This document shows, in pieces, positions 34,495-46,039 of a stretch of DNA of 64,000 bases. The position numbers and the translations under genes are program-made. A model generated the notes under the pieces. The model ran no database searches. It was not told where the DNA came from and was given only the letters and a program-made list of their open reading frames with translations. Location of the stretch: positions 12,262,414 to 12,326,413 of the forward strand of contig CM041294.1 of the NCBI GenBank assembly GCA_023052935.1, given 5' to 3'. Every line of letters begins with the position of its first letter. Position 1 is the first letter of the stretch. Source of the stretch: Piezodorus guildinii (taxonomy: Eukaryota; Arthropoda; Insecta; Hemiptera; Pentatomidae).

Positions 34495-35880
34495 ATGAAT
34501 AAACTAAGGCTAAAAGCTATGAAAACTAAGGCAATTGTTTTAAGTTCCAATTCCCTTGTCAGATCCCGTACTACATTTCCGATTCTCACCCTAAATGATC
34601 ACCCAATCACCTTCACTCCTGTTTATTTATTTATTTATTTATTTATATTTATCTTTATTTATTTATATTTTTATTTATCCTTGAATATCGTCTACTAATA
34701 TAACTTGATATATGTTTATTTTTTTTACTAACGCTGTCATATTTATTTTTATTATAGATTATTCTTATTCTTATTATCTGTTTTCATTAATATAATTATT
34801 TAATATTGAAAAAAAAATATATTTGTCTCAATTAATTTTGTAAAATAAGCGTATCCGGCACAATTTATGAGTGTATTATTTGCTAATTATGTATTATATG
34901 TATGTATGTATTCATGTATTATGGATGAGTTACTTATTATGTATGTCGTTATTGTCTACTATGTATTATTATTTGTTCATAATGTATTACTTCATTGTGT
35001 ATTATTATTATTTGTTTTAGTGTATTATTATTTAGTGTATTCTTATCATTTGTTATATTGGTTCATTATTCATTTTAATTAATATTATTATTTAATATTT
35101 CAACTAAAACCATAATTGTTTGTTTTCAAAAACGTGTATCTTATAGTGAGTTAGGTATTATATATCTAAGTGTATCTTATAGTGAGTGTAACTGGCACTG
35201 ATGACCAAGATGTTTTGTGCCAATAAATAAATCAAAAACCAAAAACCAAACCAATCACCTTCACTCCCTCTATCAAGAACCTAGGTACTACCATCGACCA
35301 AACCCTTTCCTTGAACCCCATATTGCCCAAATCTCCCGTAGAACAATAAGTACCCTCAAATTTGTCTATCGCTCCCGCCATCTTCTTCCACTATTCAGCC
35401 GTAAACTTCTTGTATCCTATCTCATTTTCTCCCACTTTGACTATTGCTGGTACATAATGACCTTTCGACTGTGCTCGAGTGTGCTAAAGCAAATTATGAA
35501 CATATTTTTATGATTTGTCATCGTTGCACCGAAAAGGTCTCATGTTACAGTGATCTCCTTTCCTCTATCCGCAGACAATATTTCATATCTTTACCATACC
35601 ATCTCACTCCCAGCTATCTCCCTATATCCACAGACTTCTGCAATTTATATCGCCAGTCCACTCCCTCCAAACAAGATTGCGCCATTCAGACCTTTAAAGT
35701 CTTACTCATGAAACAACTTTTGATCATTCCTTTCTTGTCTACTCTCTGGCAATACCTACCTACTCATATCCGCCTTGCTTCTTCCCTACCATCATTCAAC
35801 TCCAGCTGTTCCAGTACCCACCGTCGTCCCATACAGACGCTCAACAACCTGATATTTCAAATAAAATATTTATTCAAAAC
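34495..35880 (+). mobile_element. CR1-like LINE, RT 3' half (C1), interrupted
   Basis: The left part 34495-34619 reads LKAMKTKAIVLSSNSLVRS and LNDHPITFTP. It resumes at 35251 with ITFTPSIKNLGTTIDQTLSL, HIAQISRRTISTLKFVYRSR, KLLVSYLIFSHFDYCW and a long ORF to 35980 covering WQYLPTHIRLASSLPSFN. This is the RT thumb and C-terminal region of a CR1/L2-type LINE. The intervening 631 bases are a later insertion with target duplication. Frameshifts at 35460-35520. Confidence 0.78.
34620..35250 (+). mobile_element. Retroposed insert of unknown LINE inside C1, 17-bp target duplication
   Basis: Flanked by CCAATCACCTTCACTCC at 34603-34619 and 35251-35267. The right end GTGCCAATAAATAAATCAAA plus AACCAAA is A-rich like a retroposon tail. 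The interior is very AT-rich, with TTTA repeats at the left and many GTATTATT units at 34860-35060. No coding sequence recognised. Confidence 0.72.
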
Positions 35881-35907
35881 GAATATTTATTATTTATTGT
35901 TCATTTA

Positions 35908-36520
35908 TGCGATCGTGAAAATGTTCGAATTCCAGTATTCAACGGAAATACACATTTTAGGATCCCCTGAGTCCAAATAACCAAGTCCCGCAAAAAGGTG
36001 TGTGTGTGTGTCCCTCGAGCAAAAACGATAAGTCCTATGAAACTGAAATTTCATATTTATAACTAATAGGCGCTTGAGACGTTACAAAACCTTTTTCATC
36101 AAAATGAGCTTATCAGAAGAGCCACTTTATACTATGCATTTTGCACATTTTTTCGATTTTCTCGAAAACGGTTCCGACGATTTTGATTAAACTCGCTATA
36201 TCGATGTAAAATTTAATAGGGTTAAACGTCATGTAGGTTTAATTCTGATTAAAATAGTCTGACTGGGCTTAAGTGCCGATATTTTAAGGTATTTCCTCCT
36301 TTAAAGTACCTTTAATTTTGTAGATTCTATAAAAATAACTATATTATCTTAAAACCATTGATAATTAAAAGCTAAATATGCAAGTTGAGCGAATTTGATA
36401 AACAACTAAGGGAGAAAACTGAAAAAAAAAATGTTTTTTCAATGCAATTTTTTGTTTTTGAACATAAGGACAGTAATATAACGTAATACTGATTATTATA
36501 CATAACAATTGTATATTGTT
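35908..36520 (-). repeat. R1 repeat, 3' two-thirds
   Basis: Aligns to the minus-strand R1 at 21.6 kb: GATCGTGAAAATGTTCGAAT, AGGTGTGTGTGTGTGTCCCT, ATTTTCTCGAAAACGGTTCC, AGTTGAGCGAATTTGATAAA. The 5' terminus is missing. Confidence 0.72.
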
Positions 36521-36569
36521 ATATCATTTACTCTAAATCATATGTTTCTAACGAAACTGAATACATTTT

Positions 36570-37212
36570 TTTAGAATAGAATAGAAAAAAAAATATTCTG
36601 GGACAGAATAACAGATTGTCGTTGAAATATGAAATAATATCTGTCTGTCTGGTCAACAAACAAAATTAACACAGTTATTATTTAAAATAAGAAATATTAT
36701 ACAACACAACCAAATGAAATCTTCCGAAAACGCTGGTGTTGAACAGAATGAAAAAGAAATGAATTGACAAACATTTATACATTTAAACATTAGGCTTTTT
36801 ACTTATTTTCTTCATTCAAAATTCAATACCTAGAATTGCAATATCATAATTATTAAGCGTCTGTTTGGGATGACAGAAAAAGTTCTGATTTGAATGAGGA
36901 TAGTGAAGCAGCATAAAGGATATGGGTAGGTGGAGAATTCCAGAAGGTAGTAGAGCGGTCAAAAGTTTTAGTTATGTGGGAAGGAACGTAAAGGTCAGAA
37001 TGGCTGATCTTGTTTCAAGAGAGTGAACTGAGGATTTAAATTGAAGGAGACTACAGGTTACCCGCAACGGGTATAGGTTGGGTGATGGGAGTTAATGGTT
37101 TGGTAAAGGTATGATTCTAGGAAATATTTTCTGCGGATGGGGGAAGGAGCAGCTTTAACTAGCTGTATAAGTGGGTAACATGTGACCTTCTTGATGCACT
37201 GTAGACATATCT
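36570..37212 (-). mobile_element. CR1-like LINE 3' end (C6)
   Basis: The minus-strand terminus is CTGTCCCAGAATATTTTTT. The block 36900-37060 (GGTAGGTGGAGAATTCCAGA, TAGAGCGGTCAAAAG, AAGGTCAGAATGG) matches the minus copy at 17.2-17.4 kb. Frames are broken. Confidence 0.6.
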
Positions 37213-37780
37213 TTATAGGTATAAGATTTTTATTGGCATCAACTTTCAGTTTAAATAATAGTTATTACATTTATTACAACATCCCATATAAGTGAAAGTC
37301 GCATAGTGTCTGCGCCAAACTGTTTATGACCTATTCCTACCAAGATAAAGACTCAAAGAACTGATTTTGTCAAGGTAGGAAACTTTAGAACAGAGTATTA
37401 GATCATTGGCCCTAAAACCCTAACTAGGACAAGTAGGACGAAAGTAAAAAGCTGGCCAACGGAGTGGGGTAGACAATGAAGAAAGGAGGGGTGAGATGGT
37501 AAGCATTTGGGACAGAGTTAAGTATTGGAAGCAATCAGGACCTCAATGGGGGATTGGCCTGGCTAACACCCTTAATAGATCAGGGGTTCAATAAGTGACT
37601 GCCTGATGAAACTCCAGCATCCTTCAGCTGCCACTTGTCTCCTCCTGTTCTACCTGCCTTCCGGTGAATTTTAAGGATGCTTAGGGCTTAAGGATTAATG
37701 TATACATTTCACATTAAATTACATTAAACGTTAGAAAAAAAATCTACGTATTACCTCACCTTACGCACAAAAAACACTAA
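37213..37780. other. Unassigned DNA
   Basis: No gene or repeat recognised; includes a T-C rich CTGCCACTTGTCTCCTCCTG stretch near 37630. Confidence 0.35.
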
Positions 37781-37782
37781 TT

Positions 37783-38670
37783 TTACTACTTTAAAGGATA
37801 TGCCCGATTTTCATATTTTAAGAACTGTTTCAATTATTTTTTTGTTCTAAGTTAACGTAGCCATTCTATTTAAAAAGATAATTGACATACATAGTAACAA
37901 GGATACGATTTAAAATGGATGATTTGATTTTTGGAAGGGAATTTTTGTCTCGATTCTCCTTTTAAAAGGATACAAATTTAAATAATTCACTGGTAACTAG
38001 GCTAACCACACTAAAAAGGACACTTTTTAATATAGAAATTCTCTTCCCGATGCAAAAATCGAACCGAAATAGCGCAAGTCTAACTGTATATAAAAGGGAG
38101 ATAGGTTGGGTTAGCGCAAGAAAAGGTCTAACTTTACTACTTAAAAGGATATGCCCGATTTTCATATTTTAAGCACTGTTTTAATTATTTTTTTTGTTCT
38201 AAGTTAACGTCGCCATTCTGTTTAAAAGGATTCTTAATAATTAACATATACTGTAACTAGGGTACGATTCAAAATGGATGAGAACCACCATTTTTGTCTC
38301 GATCCTCCTTTTAAAAGGATACAAATCGAAATAATTCACTGGTCACTAGGATTACCACACTAAAAAAGACACTTTTTAATATAGAAACTATCTTAACGAT
38401 GCAAAAATCGATCCGAAATAGCGCAATTTGCAATTTTAAGGACTGTTTTTAGTATTTTTTATGTTCTAAGTTAACAGCCATTCTGTTTAAAAGGATTCTT
38501 AGTAATTTAGACATATACTGCAACTAGGATACGATTCAAAATGGATGAGAACTACCATTTTTGAATCGATCAACCTTTTAAAAGGATACAAATCGAAATA
38601 ATTCACTGGTCACTAGGATTACCACACTAAAAAAGACACTTTTTAATATAGAAACTATATTCACGATGCA
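37783..38670. repeat. Satellite-like tandem repeat, three units of about 350, 350 and 270 bp
   Basis: The block TCACTGG(T)(A/C)ACTAGG...CACACTAAAAA(A/G)GACACTTTTTAATATAG starts at about 37988, 38337 and 38607. The block TATGCCCGATTTTCATATTT starts at 37799 and 38149 and is deleted in the third unit. Each unit contains the palindrome CCTTTTAAAAGG. The end abuts a Jockey copy at 38672. Confidence 0.85.
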
Positions 38671-38671
38671 A

Positions 38672-39205
38672 AAATCGTGCATGGAATTTGGGGCAGTTCT
38701 AATAAAGACAAACGCTCTAACCTTTCACTTAAGTACAAAAGGCTCATCTATATGGCCATTATAAGACCGATATGGACTTACGGAGTAGAGCTATGGGGCT
38801 CTACTAAACCATCGTATTCTTCCCGTCTCCAATCCTTGCAACCAAAAATCCTTCGAAAAATTCTCAATGCTCCTTATTTTGTCACAAATAAACTCATCCA
38901 TAAAGATCTTAACGTTCCCTATGTTGCTGACTTGGCGCGAACCAGGTATCACTCCTTTCATGACAAACTCCATTCCCACTTTAATCCTCTAGTTTCAATC
39001 CTTGCTTCCTATACAATCCTTGATAATCCTCCGAGGCGTCTGAAAAGAAGATGGCCCTGAGACCTTCTAGTTTAATATAGTCTTTGGAGAGCTGCCAATG
39101 GGTAGTATCCCACATGTGAATCCATGACATTTGTATCTTGTATCTCATTTATTAGATGTATATCATTATACAGTTGTAAATAGCAATAAATCTATTTAAA
39201 AAAAA
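38672..39205 (+). mobile_element. Jockey subfamily A 3' end (J16)
   Basis: ORF 38677-39060 (127 codons) reads RSNLSLKYKRLIYMAIIRPI, WTYGVELWGSTKPSYS, LRKILNAPYFVTN and RRLKRRWP before a frame break (ATGGCCCTGA in place of ATGGCCTCGA). A-rich end at 39197-39205. Confidence 0.82.
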
Positions 39206-39703
39206 AGAAAGGTTTTATTTAATTATTTTATTTTTTCATTATTTGTCATTACTGGTATTATTACCTTTATTATTATTATTATACTTGAAATTCGATTATT
39301 TTTGTTTACATACTCTCTCTTAAAAAAAAGTTATGTAATGTAATTATACTACGTGTTATATCGCAAGATGATAAGCCTAGAAATAAATGCACCGATTTCA
39401 GGGTTACTGTAATGTCGAAAATAAAAACAAAAAAGATATGTGTTCAAGAAATTATGAAATTTATGGATAAAATTATGTATTTGGTTTAAAAATTATGAAT
39501 TTGACTGATAAAATTATGAATTGACTGGGAAAAGTTATATTTTTAATGTATCTAATTGTCAATTAATAAACTATTAAGGATTTTACTATGAGCATTAATT
39601 CGTGTTAGAAAGAAAGCCCAAAACTCTCTAGAATCACGTTCCACGAAGTTCCACACATAAAAAATAATTCTGGATATAATTAGTTGACCGTTGATAATTG
39701 CAA
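39206..39703. other. Unassigned AT-rich DNA
   Basis: Nothing recognised. Confidence 0.4.
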
Positions 39704-39941
39704 GAAGGAATCAGTTCGGGTAGTGGTCAGTGAACGAAATTATTAAGTAGTTTCAACCATTTATTGTAGGAGAATGGAAACTAGCTAATTTCCATATACA
39801 TAAATAGCTCCGCTAGTATCCATTCGCCTACAATTCGCCCTGATGATGACCCACAATGGGGGTCGAAACGTTGGCACAAAATATATGGGGAAAACTACTT
39901 AATTTTTTCATTCACTTACCGCCACCCGGACTATTTTCTTC
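39704..39941 (+). mobile_element. Foldback element F4, complete, with hammerhead-like hairpin
   Basis: The left arm 39704-39756 and right arm 39889-39941 are imperfect reverse complements (GAAGGAATCAGTTCGGGTAG against CCACCCGGACTATTTTCTTC). Inside the right arm, 39840-39868 reads CTGATGA, T, GACCC, loop, GGGTC, GAAA, then CGTTGGC. This is the hammerhead core order with one extra T. The element is only 238 bases and has no ORF. Same family as the fragment at 2866-2968. Confidence 0.78.
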
Positions 39942-40234
39942 TAATAAAAATTAATTATATTAATTTTAAACCTGACGAATAATTAAATGAAGCTTGAAAT
40001 TAGTTAGATAGTGAATGCTATTTAGTAATTACTTCCAATTAATTATCATTCAATTACCGAAATAGGCCATATGCAAATTTGGTTCGTTAAATTAATTGAT
40101 ATGCCTCTAATAAATAACAATTACATTTAGTAAGTTTAAATGAAATACTAGTGAAATTATAATACACACACTACTAATATACGAAAATATTAATTATTTT
40201 TCATAAATGAAGAGCATACAGCATATACACCTCT

Positions 40235-40915
40235 GTAAGAAATCTTGGAGTTATTATTGATCAGAACCTATCATTGAATAACCATATTTCTCAAATCACC
40301 CGAAAATCCATCGCTATCCTAAAACAATTTCTAAGATTTCGTGACTCTATCCCACCTAAAACCCGTATGCTACTCGTCTCTTCGCTCATTTTCCCCCAGT
40401 TTGACTACGGTTGCCTCGTATATGGCGGGCTGTCTGAGAAATTCGATATGAGACTCAAAAGATTTATCAATTGTTTTATCAGATTCACATGTGGAATCCC
40501 CAGACGCTTCTAGAAGGTATACCGAGTTGAATTGGCTCTATCCCTCTATCCGTCGGCAGTACCTGCTTGGTGTCTGTCTCTTCCGATTTTTCAAAACTAA
40601 AAAACCTCCTTCAAAAAATCCTTTATTATTCGTACTCCCCTATTTTGGAATTCCTTGCCTGTATCCATTCGTAAATCCTTATCATTATCCACTTTTAAAC
40701 ACCAACTATTTCTCCATCTCCTTAAGTATCATCCTTCCCAACATATGTAATTTTTAAAAGCTATAGATGTTAACTATTCATTGTCACAGAACCTATATTG
40801 TTAAACTGAAGTCTTAAACGACCAGTCAATTATTATTTATATTGTACTTTTCTTGTTATTCTTAGGGGACTAATCGTCCCAGAATAAAATTTCTTTTCAT
40901 TTCATTTAATTTTTA
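40235..40915 (+). mobile_element. CR1-like LINE 3' end (C2)
   Basis: Reads VRNLGVIIDQNLSLNNHISQ, then ITRKSIAILKQFLRFRDSIP, FPQFDYGCLVYGGLS and ELNWLYPSIRRQYLLGVCLF, the thumb of a CR1-type RT, across two overlapping frames. The terminus AGGGGACTAATCGTCCCAGA plus ATAAAAT forms a small GGGAC/GTCCC hairpin before the end, also seen at 58.67 kb. Confidence 0.78.
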
Positions 40916-41316
40916 AGAAGGATGTGATTTTCGTTTTATAATTTATTAGTTGCTTTTTTATTCTATTGTTTATCTTTTTTTCAGCTGACGATATACATCT
41001 CTATTACTAAAACTTATTGTCTGTTCTCAGTAATTTTATAATATGTTGATAATAAAAATAATTCGAAATTTCATGCAATTTTCTGGTATTAATAAAGCTT
41101 TTCGGGAAAGTGTGGACGCCAGATCACCCCTACTTGTGGCATATTCCACTGAGGTCAACACGGGTGAACCCGAGCCAGAAGTCAAAAGCCTTTTGAGTTC
41201 AAACAAAAAAGAAACGTGAATTTAATTTGATTTTTTTTGTTTTTGCCTCAGCTGGAGTTTCGCAGCTTCTGTCGCTTTTAAACTCTGATCTTCCTTTCTT
41301 TTCTAGTAAAGACTCG

Positions 41317-41354
<38 letters not shown>

Positions 41355-42358
41355 ATATCAGAAATGAATGTGGAGGGAAAAATATCTCTCCATGAGCTAA
41401 AAGGAAGGTAACGTTATTAAACTTTTCATTACTCTTAGCTCTACTATTAAATGTTTCATATTCATATTCATATTTTTTGTTTTTTTTAAATATTTCTGAA
41501 TTAATGTTGACATTGCTGTGTACTTTATTTTCCATTATAACAAAGCATTATAATTAACTGAGGTATAAAAAAGTCCGCAATTCTTTTGAAGCTTGTTTTT
41601 TTACAAATACATTCATTATAATCCTAATAGGTGGTATTTATCAACATTACATAAATTATATCAGTAATAGTTGGTACAAAAAAAATTAGAATTGCAAGCC
41701 TAGTCAAAAATAAGTGATGTTTTTAAGCAATTTTTTCATATAAATTGCTATAAGTTCATCACAAAAGTATTCATTGGAAATCATTATTTATAATACAGTA
41801 TTTTATCTATATCAATGTTTGAAGTTTATAGATAAAAACTTAGGAATTTTCATTTCTTATAGATCTTTAAAAAAAAAAGAAAATAGACAAAACAATGTTA
41901 GTGTAATTAATTGTCATTTCTATCGTTAATACAAAAATGAAACCGAAATACAGTATGATGAGTTTTAATTAAATTAGTTGTTACTAATTGTTTATTTTTT
42001 TTATTTATTTATTTTTTTTTTTTTGCAGAACAATACAACTCACCGGAATTTCCCCTAAAAATTACATATTTATAATATATATACAATTTTATGATAAGTT
42101 TGATTAAATATATCGTGATAACATTCTAATAAAAAATAAATTATTTTTTAAACTAAGCCTAAACTTAATGAGATATTTTGAAAAAATCAATTATGATTTC
42201 TTTAATTAATCCTAGACTGCAGTACGTATTAGTGCAATATTTTGTTTACCCTCATATTTCTTAAAAAAACTATACTACAAATTTAAGGGTGAGAAATAAA
42301 TTAATATAGACGATGCAACAGTAGAGTACTAAGACTTTCCTAACCAAGTTTAATTGAA
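40916..42358. other. Unassigned AT-rich DNA
   Basis: No gene or repeat recognised. An A run of about 29 lies at 41320-41349. A GC-richer patch at 41100-41200 has no ORF. Confidence 0.4.
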
Positions 42359-42361
42359 ATA

Positions 42362-42548
42362 GAGATCTTTAACGAGAGGTTGACAACGCTCAGGCTAGGG
42401 GACATAACTTCACACCCCATCCGGCAGACGGTATAAACTCGGATTTTTACTCCTTTAAAAAAGTCGAAACCACCTGCCGGGTTTGAACCCTCGACCTAGA
42501 ACCTAGAAGGATGTACTGCTGCAGCTACTGCACCAGCTGTTATCCCTT
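42362..42548 (-). mobile_element. tRNA-derived SINE with family I body and a different head
   Basis: On the minus strand: head AGCTGGTGCAGTAGCTGCAG, B box GAGGGTTCAAACCCGGCAGG, then a body with GGAGTAAAAATCCGAGTTTA and CTCGTTAAAGATCTC that follows the family I body. The head differs clearly from the 4850 copy. Confidence 0.7.
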
Positions 42549-42837
42549 AGTGAAAAGTTAAATCCTCTAAAATTACGAAATCAATCGAGATATTTGTCGC
42601 TAAAAAGATGCGTTTTGATATTTTAACCATATTCTCAACCTAAGGAGAAATTTATAAAAAAAGGTGGTCACTTAGTAAAGAGTAATAGTATAATCTTAGA
42701 TTTTGAAAAATATTTTTTTATAGGGTAACTATCACGAAAAATAAAATATTGGTAAAAAGTTTTTAAAGTGGGATTCATTTCTACAATCATTACCTAATGA
42801 ATCCACTTGTAAAACAATTTAAAGGATCATTATATTA

Positions 42838-43739
42838 TTGGGTTGTGTCACATGGAATGTCCGTTTACAAGGTAAAGGAAATTTACTAAAAATACGATAT
42901 GAAAACAAGATAATTTTGTTTGAAGTATTTACCTTCTTTTTGTATACATTTTTCCCAACGTGTCACCAACTTTTTTATCCCCAACTGAAAAAATCTGAGC
43001 TTTGAAGTGAAACAAAATCTAAAAACGCACTTTTCACTTGATCATAATTTTCAAAAAGTTTTCCTTTGACGAAGTTGTCCGAATTCCTGAACAGGTGGTA
43101 ATCTCTTGGAGACAAGTCGGGAGAATATGGTGAGTGCGAAAGAACTTCGTAGCCCAGTTCTTTCAATTTTTGCCACGGTATGTTTTGAAACATGGGGCTG
43201 AAAACTTGCTGCCGCTCAGTGAGATCATGAGGTACCCATAATACACTTTAAATGTCTGAAAACGGTAGATACACTTGTATTTATTTGTGCTGAGAGTCCT
43301 TTAACTATTTGGTAGGGGTTTCCTTCTACTGTATGTTTGAGGACATTGTTGTCTATTGTGGACGGAGGTCTTCCTCGGGGCAAGTTTTCCAAGTCGGCAT
43401 CCCAGCTGAAAACTTAGCTAACCAACGGCGAATGGTCCGTTCATTAACACTCCCTTCCAAAAAGCCTTTCAAATATTATATGCAATAATTTCTAGCGGCC
43501 TCGGCTGCTGAATGGCCGAGTTTAAACTCGTACAAAATATTACTCAAAAATCGCGTGTTTCCATGTTCATATATGGAGTTATACTAAAATTGGATTATTT
43601 ATTGGGAAGCTAATGTTAATAATACAAAGGTAGAGGATTATTAACTGTTTACTTTAAATATGAAAACATTTGGAAGAAAACAACTGAGACCTGGAAAATC
43701 CTTTATGTGTTTCAGAAACTTTCATGTGAAACAACCCAA
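42838..43739 (-). mobile_element. Mariner-like transposon, internally deleted (M1)
   Basis: TTGGGTTGTGTCACATGGAA at the left end is matched by TTCATGTGAAACAACCCAA at the right end, with TA duplications at 42836-42837 and 43740-43741. At 902 bases it is shorter than the roughly 1.3 kb of full mariners. On the minus strand, fragments read AAEAARNYCI and NERTIRRWLAKFSAG (helix-turn-helix), WVPHDLTER, then a jump to KELGYEVLSHSPYSPDLSPR (the third catalytic D is in SPDLSP-type context of the DD34D family), and FLDFVSLQSSDFF near the end. The segment holding the first two catalytic Asp is missing, with several stops. The right inverted repeat has a 14-base gap compared with M2. Confidence 0.85.
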
Positions 43740-43775
43740 TATTATACTCCTATCACCGGAAGAACTAGAATAATG

Positions 43776-45145
43776 TTAGAGGTAGAGACTAGTGCTGATA
43801 TATTTCTTCCAAACACTTTATTTATTATTTTTCCATCACAAATTTTACAAAACTTACTGAGTAGTTTTTATGTGTTTTGTTCATTTAATTGTTCATATGA
43901 GAGAGAGTGAGATTTTATTTACCTTTTTAACATATTTACAATTTTTGGATTTTGTTGCTCTGAGACTATGGAGTCTCCTTGAGCAATGCAAATAAATATT
44001 TTATCAGCCGACAATTTTTACAAAATAATAATTATGATTAAATGAATACAAAAAATGTAATGAACATAAAATGAATAACTGTTGAGTTTTAAATTATTTT
44101 CAATATTTCATTATAAAAAAAAAAATCAAATAAAACTTTTCTTTACAAATAAAAATATATAAATTATACTGAAAAACTTAAAATTTCACAAAAATGATAT
44201 ATTTTCATTTTACAAATTTACCTTTAGAGAAAATTGTCAAGAATATCAATAAATAAAGAAAAGTAAATACTTGTGAATAACTCAAATTTTACAAACCAGA
44301 TTGAAAATTTAAGCTAAAAAATTAATGATCAACATAAGCATCAATAAAAACAATAATCATAAACAGAAACAAAATCAAAGAAATAATGAACATAAAATTA
44401 CTAGCTGTTGAATCTTAAAGTATTCAAGTATTTCTTTATACTTTATAAGCCAAAAATACAATATTTAAACATCTTACCATCTTAATAAAATTATTTGTTG
44501 AAACAAAATGAAATTAAAATTAATTAAAACGTACATAGAGTTTTATACCCCCTTACAAAAATTAGGCAGAGCCATAATGCTACAGAAAATTTGGAAACAA
44601 AAAAAAAATTACAACAAAAGATCAATTTAAGATTCTAAAAATTCAGAATAAAGAGTAAAAGAAAACAAAAACAAATCAAATTCAATTTACATTAAGAAAC
44701 TTAAGGTAGAAAGAATATAAATATATAGAGTATTTTCTGTTTAACCAATTAATACTCAATATCGAATTAAAAAAAAAAAACTAGTGAAAACAACGTTTTT
44801 ATGTGTTTTGTTCTTTTAATTGTTCATATGAGTGACTAATTTTGAAAAAAACAGATATAATTCAGAAACGTGAGACCAGGTAATTTTATAATATTTATAG
44901 CCTTAACTTATAAACTGTGTAAGTGCTAATCGTTTTTATGAAATATCTCTTATTAAAATGGACACCTAGCTTATAATAATTTTTAATAATTCACTTAACA
45001 GCATTTTTTTTTTTTTTTATGAAATTTAGAATTTTTACTTGTAAATTCCTGATGATGGAAGTGAGATCCCAAAACGTTGATTTGATGGGAAAATAATTAA
45101 TATAGTGTTTGGAAAAAATAAATCAGCCCTATTATCTACCTCTAA
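43776..45145 (+). mobile_element. Foldback element F5, 1.37 kb, with inner direct repeat
   Basis: The left arm 43776-43838 and right arm 45084-45145 are imperfect reverse complements (TTAGAGGTAGA...GCTGAT...CCAAACACT). Inside the right arm, 45049-45075 reads CTGATGA, T, GGA, loop, TCC, then CAAAAC where others have CGAAAC, so the catalytic G is lost. In addition GTTTTTATGTGTTTTGTTC and following bases are directly repeated at 43864-43900 and 44795-44831. The long interior is AT-rich without a recognisable ORF. It starts only 35 bases from the mariner M1. Confidence 0.68.
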
Positions 45146-46035
45146 AATCAAAGGATCGGTTTCTTCTTTTGATTAATTTTTGGCTTCATTCTTACTAAAG
45201 TGTTAATGTCCTTAGATATATTTCATTATTCATGAATTCAGAAGATTCAAAGGTTTAAATACGACTATTTTTACAAATGTTTTGGCTGCTTCAAGTAGGT
45301 GTTTACTATTATCCAACCTTTTGAGTTTTCAAACTAATCAACGATTTCTCTGAAGTAGCATCTCTACAATCATCTTTAGGTCTCTAAGGATTATGAAACA
45401 AGTGGATGTAAAAGCGCACCATCAATTGGTTCAAAGAATCACGAAAACAAAAGTTTTATAATTTTTTTTTTTTTATAACCTCTGTAGTCCTCTCTAGAAA
45501 ATTAATAATTCAAGCTGTTAATCAGCATTTATTCTTGCTGATTGAAACTTACATTGTCACCGTAATGAAATTTTAATAAGAGTTGTATCACTGGCAATAA
45601 CTGAGGATCTATTAAAGCACAATGAGGAATCTTTGTTGTTTCAGTCCTTCCCCACCCTTCTATAACACCTTTATTAAAACCTCTTTTTGTGTATCTTTCA
45701 TTTTACCCCATTGTTATTACAAGTTTCCTTTTCCCTCTTTTTCTCTTATGTCTCAGCAACGCCGGGTCCTTTTAGTGCGTTCTCTGATCTTATAAATTTA
45801 CTTTTTGTTGGACTTTTTCATAAATAAAGAACCGTAAAAATGTTACAAACAAATCTATTATTAAAATACTAAATAGATCAACACCAATGACTGATATTTT
45901 AAATTATTTTGAAATATTTATAGTAACCGTAAAAAAAAAAAAAAACCAAGGAATGACCACAGGCGAGGGCTTAGCCTGGAAAATAGTTAATCACATAACC
46001 TCGATCCAGCATGATCATAAAAAATCACATTTAAA
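45146..46035. other. Unassigned AT-rich DNA
   Basis: No gene recognised. The open frame of the next Jockey copy runs back to 45887, but residues before VQGSILGPIL have no RT similarity that I can see. Confidence 0.4.
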
Positions 46036-46039
46036 TTGT

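Noticed and set aside
37783..38670. CRISPR array
   Set aside because: Units of 270-350 bases are tandem and not separated by unique spacers; the DNA is eukaryotic.
42955..43193. Functional transposase gene
   Set aside because: Only the third catalytic region remains in frame; the first two acidic residues are deleted and stops occur upstream.
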